In this document: piece by piece, positions 63,259-64,000 of the stretch
Position numbering within the stretch: position 1 is the first letter of the stretch
Layout: every line of letters begins with the position of its first letter
From: VKMB-3413 sp041027365
GTDB taxonomy: Bacteria; Pseudomonadota; Alphaproteobacteria; Rhizobiales; Rhizobiaceae
NCBI RefSeq assembly: GCF_041027365.1
Contig: NZ_JBFTEH010000008.1
Location: forward strand, 207,514-271,513
DNA: 64,000 bases
Direction of reading: 5' to 3'
Notes under the pieces: generated by a model
The model's input: the letters and a program-made list of their open reading frames with translations, nothing else
Told to the model about the DNA's origin: nothing
Databases searched by the model: none
Translations under genes and position numbers: made by a program

Positions 63259-64000
63259 ATGCTGGAATTTGCGCGTACGAAGGGAAAGGCTCTAACACCT
63301 AGGGAGCGGTTGGCCTTCGATCACTTGGTGATGATCAGGGCTCACCTCGAGTCTCTGAAACGGGTCATAGACCGCGCAACGAACGAGCCTTTCTCACCCT
63401 TCTCAATCGTCGATTTGCAGCAGGCCTTCGGCCATATCCGCATGATTATTGAAGAACTTATGCTCCTCTCCGTGTCTGCTCATAAAGACGCGGGTGAGGC
63501 TGTCTCCAACCGGTTGCGCAATGAGTACCAGGCGGTGACGAAGATGGCCCTTCTACGTGCCATAAATCCTAGCTTTTTTCCTGTTTCGATCGACGTAGTT
63601 CCTACAGATGAGCCAGGCATCGCCGGCCGGTTTGTGGATGTCGAAGACGAATATCTCACCGAAGAAGAGGCAAAATCGTACTACACGAAGTGCGGAGATA
63701 GCCTCCACGCATCGTGGAAGGCGGTGAGCAAGGCGACCTATGATGCGGACCTAGCGGTGGCAGGTCGTTTTGTGCCCTTAACCTCCAGGCTGCTGAGAAC
63801 GTTTGAGGTGGATATCTCAGGCCAAGGATACATGATGCTTGGGCACCTAAATCTTGGCGAGCCGACTGCGCCCGAACTCTTCTTCACTTGTCCTCTTAAG
63901 CTTCTTTCCATGCTAATTTTGGGAAGGAGGATCGAGCCATGGGACAGACATCGGCAAGGAAGTCAGCAGGACCGCGTGACGCGGCGACGAAGGTTGCGCA
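63259..64000 (+). CDS. Unrecognised protein on low-GC accessory DNA (runs off the window)
   Basis: Open frame from ATG 63259 (or GTG 63241, six codons earlier) to the window edge, about 247 codons. It is helical and hydrophilic without signal peptide; the stretch YYTKCGDSLHASWKAV recalls a Cys-Gly-Asp-x-Leu-His motif I have seen in unnamed proteins of about 230 residues, but I cannot name the family. Codon use (TTA, CTA, ATA, AGG, AGA) and lower GC differ sharply from the rest of the window, which suggests transfer. The last 35 codons may belong to inserted DNA, because a strong new gene start appears at 63939. Confidence 0.6.
   Translation, partial: MLEFARTKGKALTPRERLAFDHLVMIRAHLESLKRVIDRATNEPFSPFSIVDLQQAFGHIRMIIEELMLLSVSAHKDAGEAVSNRLRNEYQAVTKMALLRAINPSFFPVSIDVVPTDEPGIAGRFVDVEDEYLTEEEAKSYYTKCGDSLHASWKAVSKATYDADLAVAGRFVPLTSRLLRTFEVDISGQGYMMLGHLNLGEPTAPELFFTCPLKLLSMLILGRRIEPWDRHRQGSQQDRVTRRRRLR
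63939..64000 (+). CDS. Start of another gene, possibly an insertion-sequence transposase (partial)
   Basis: AAGGAGG (63924-63930), eight bases before ATG 63939, is the best Shine-Dalgarno in the region. Only about 20 codons are visible, beginning MGQTSARKSAG, basic and Ala-rich. Such short basic N-termini occur in IS3-type transposase OrfA proteins of rhizobia, so a mobile element starting near TGTCCTCTT (about 63889) is plausible. The visible part is too short to be sure. Confidence 0.4.
   Translation, partial: MGQTSARKSAGPRDAATKVA

Noticed and set aside
1..64000. CRISPR array, prophage or secretion system
   Set aside because: No regularly spaced repeats, no phage structural genes and no secretion gene set were seen.

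Overview
The window is a GC-rich stretch of chromosome from an alphaproteobacterium, most likely of the order Hyphomicrobiales (Rhizobiales). The evidence is the gene order (pyrB-pyrC'-plsY-dprA; rne-amidase-mrcA-prfB; rlpA-dacC-tmk-holB-metG-tatD), an NDUFA12-type complex I subunit, a MIP18-type SUF protein, DUF2155 and DUF1127 proteins, and an Irr-type iron box before the suf cluster. The family within the order cannot be decided from what is visible; an Aurantimonadaceae-like genome would fit.

Layout. 1-3.7 kb (minus): pyrB, an inactive-looking dihydroorotase (pyrC'), plsY and dprA (cut by the window edge) form one operon. 3.8-7.8 kb: an AidB-like acyl-CoA dehydrogenase, two small membrane proteins, ruvX and a UPF0173 hydrolase. 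7.9-16.3 kb: gatC, gatA and gatB (amidotransferase for Gln/Asn-tRNA), with two GNAT acetyltransferases embedded, a DUF1127/MocR divergent pair, a Uma2 protein and the NDUFA12 homologue. 16.4-23.1 kb: DUF2155, the accB-accC-aat operon, a periplasmic DsbA-like thiol oxidoreductase with a BepA-like M48 protease, and an aminotransferase. 23.4-32.6 kb: RNase E with a very acidic S1 insertion, AMIN-amidase, PBP1A (interrupted by a 98-base assembly gap) and prfB with a programmed +1 frameshift. 32.8-44.2 kb: an M23 envelope peptidase, a DUF455 protein, Bcp, a large YhdP/AsmA-like protein, tyrS, anmK, an ArnT-like glycosyltransferase and an alpha/beta hydrolase. 44.4-52.2 kb: the Fe-S assembly cluster (IscS-like desulfurase, sufB, a small coiled-coil protein, sufC, sufD, sufS, sufT-like, glyoxalase, sufA) behind an Irr-box-like palindrome. 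52.2-62.2 kb (mainly minus): TfoX-like, mazG, then rlpA-dacC-tmk-holB-metG-tatD-MBL-FMN reductase. 62.8 kb: tRNA-Ser(UGA).

Downstream of the tRNA the base composition falls and codon use changes. An unrecognised protein gene runs to the edge, apparently interrupted by the start of another gene with a strong ribosome binding site, possibly an insertion sequence. This last kilobase is the only clearly accessory part of the window.

Most genes are housekeeping: translation, pyrimidine and fatty acid synthesis, cell wall growth and turnover, and Fe-S cluster assembly. No CRISPR array or complete novel system is visible. The most informative oddities are an altered KTG motif in the D-Ala-D-Ala carboxypeptidase, loss of metal ligands in the dihydroorotase homologue, the iron box before suf, a conserved-looking coiled-coil gene inside suf, the prfB recoding site, and an unmerged 132-base contig overlap that falsely breaks rlpA.
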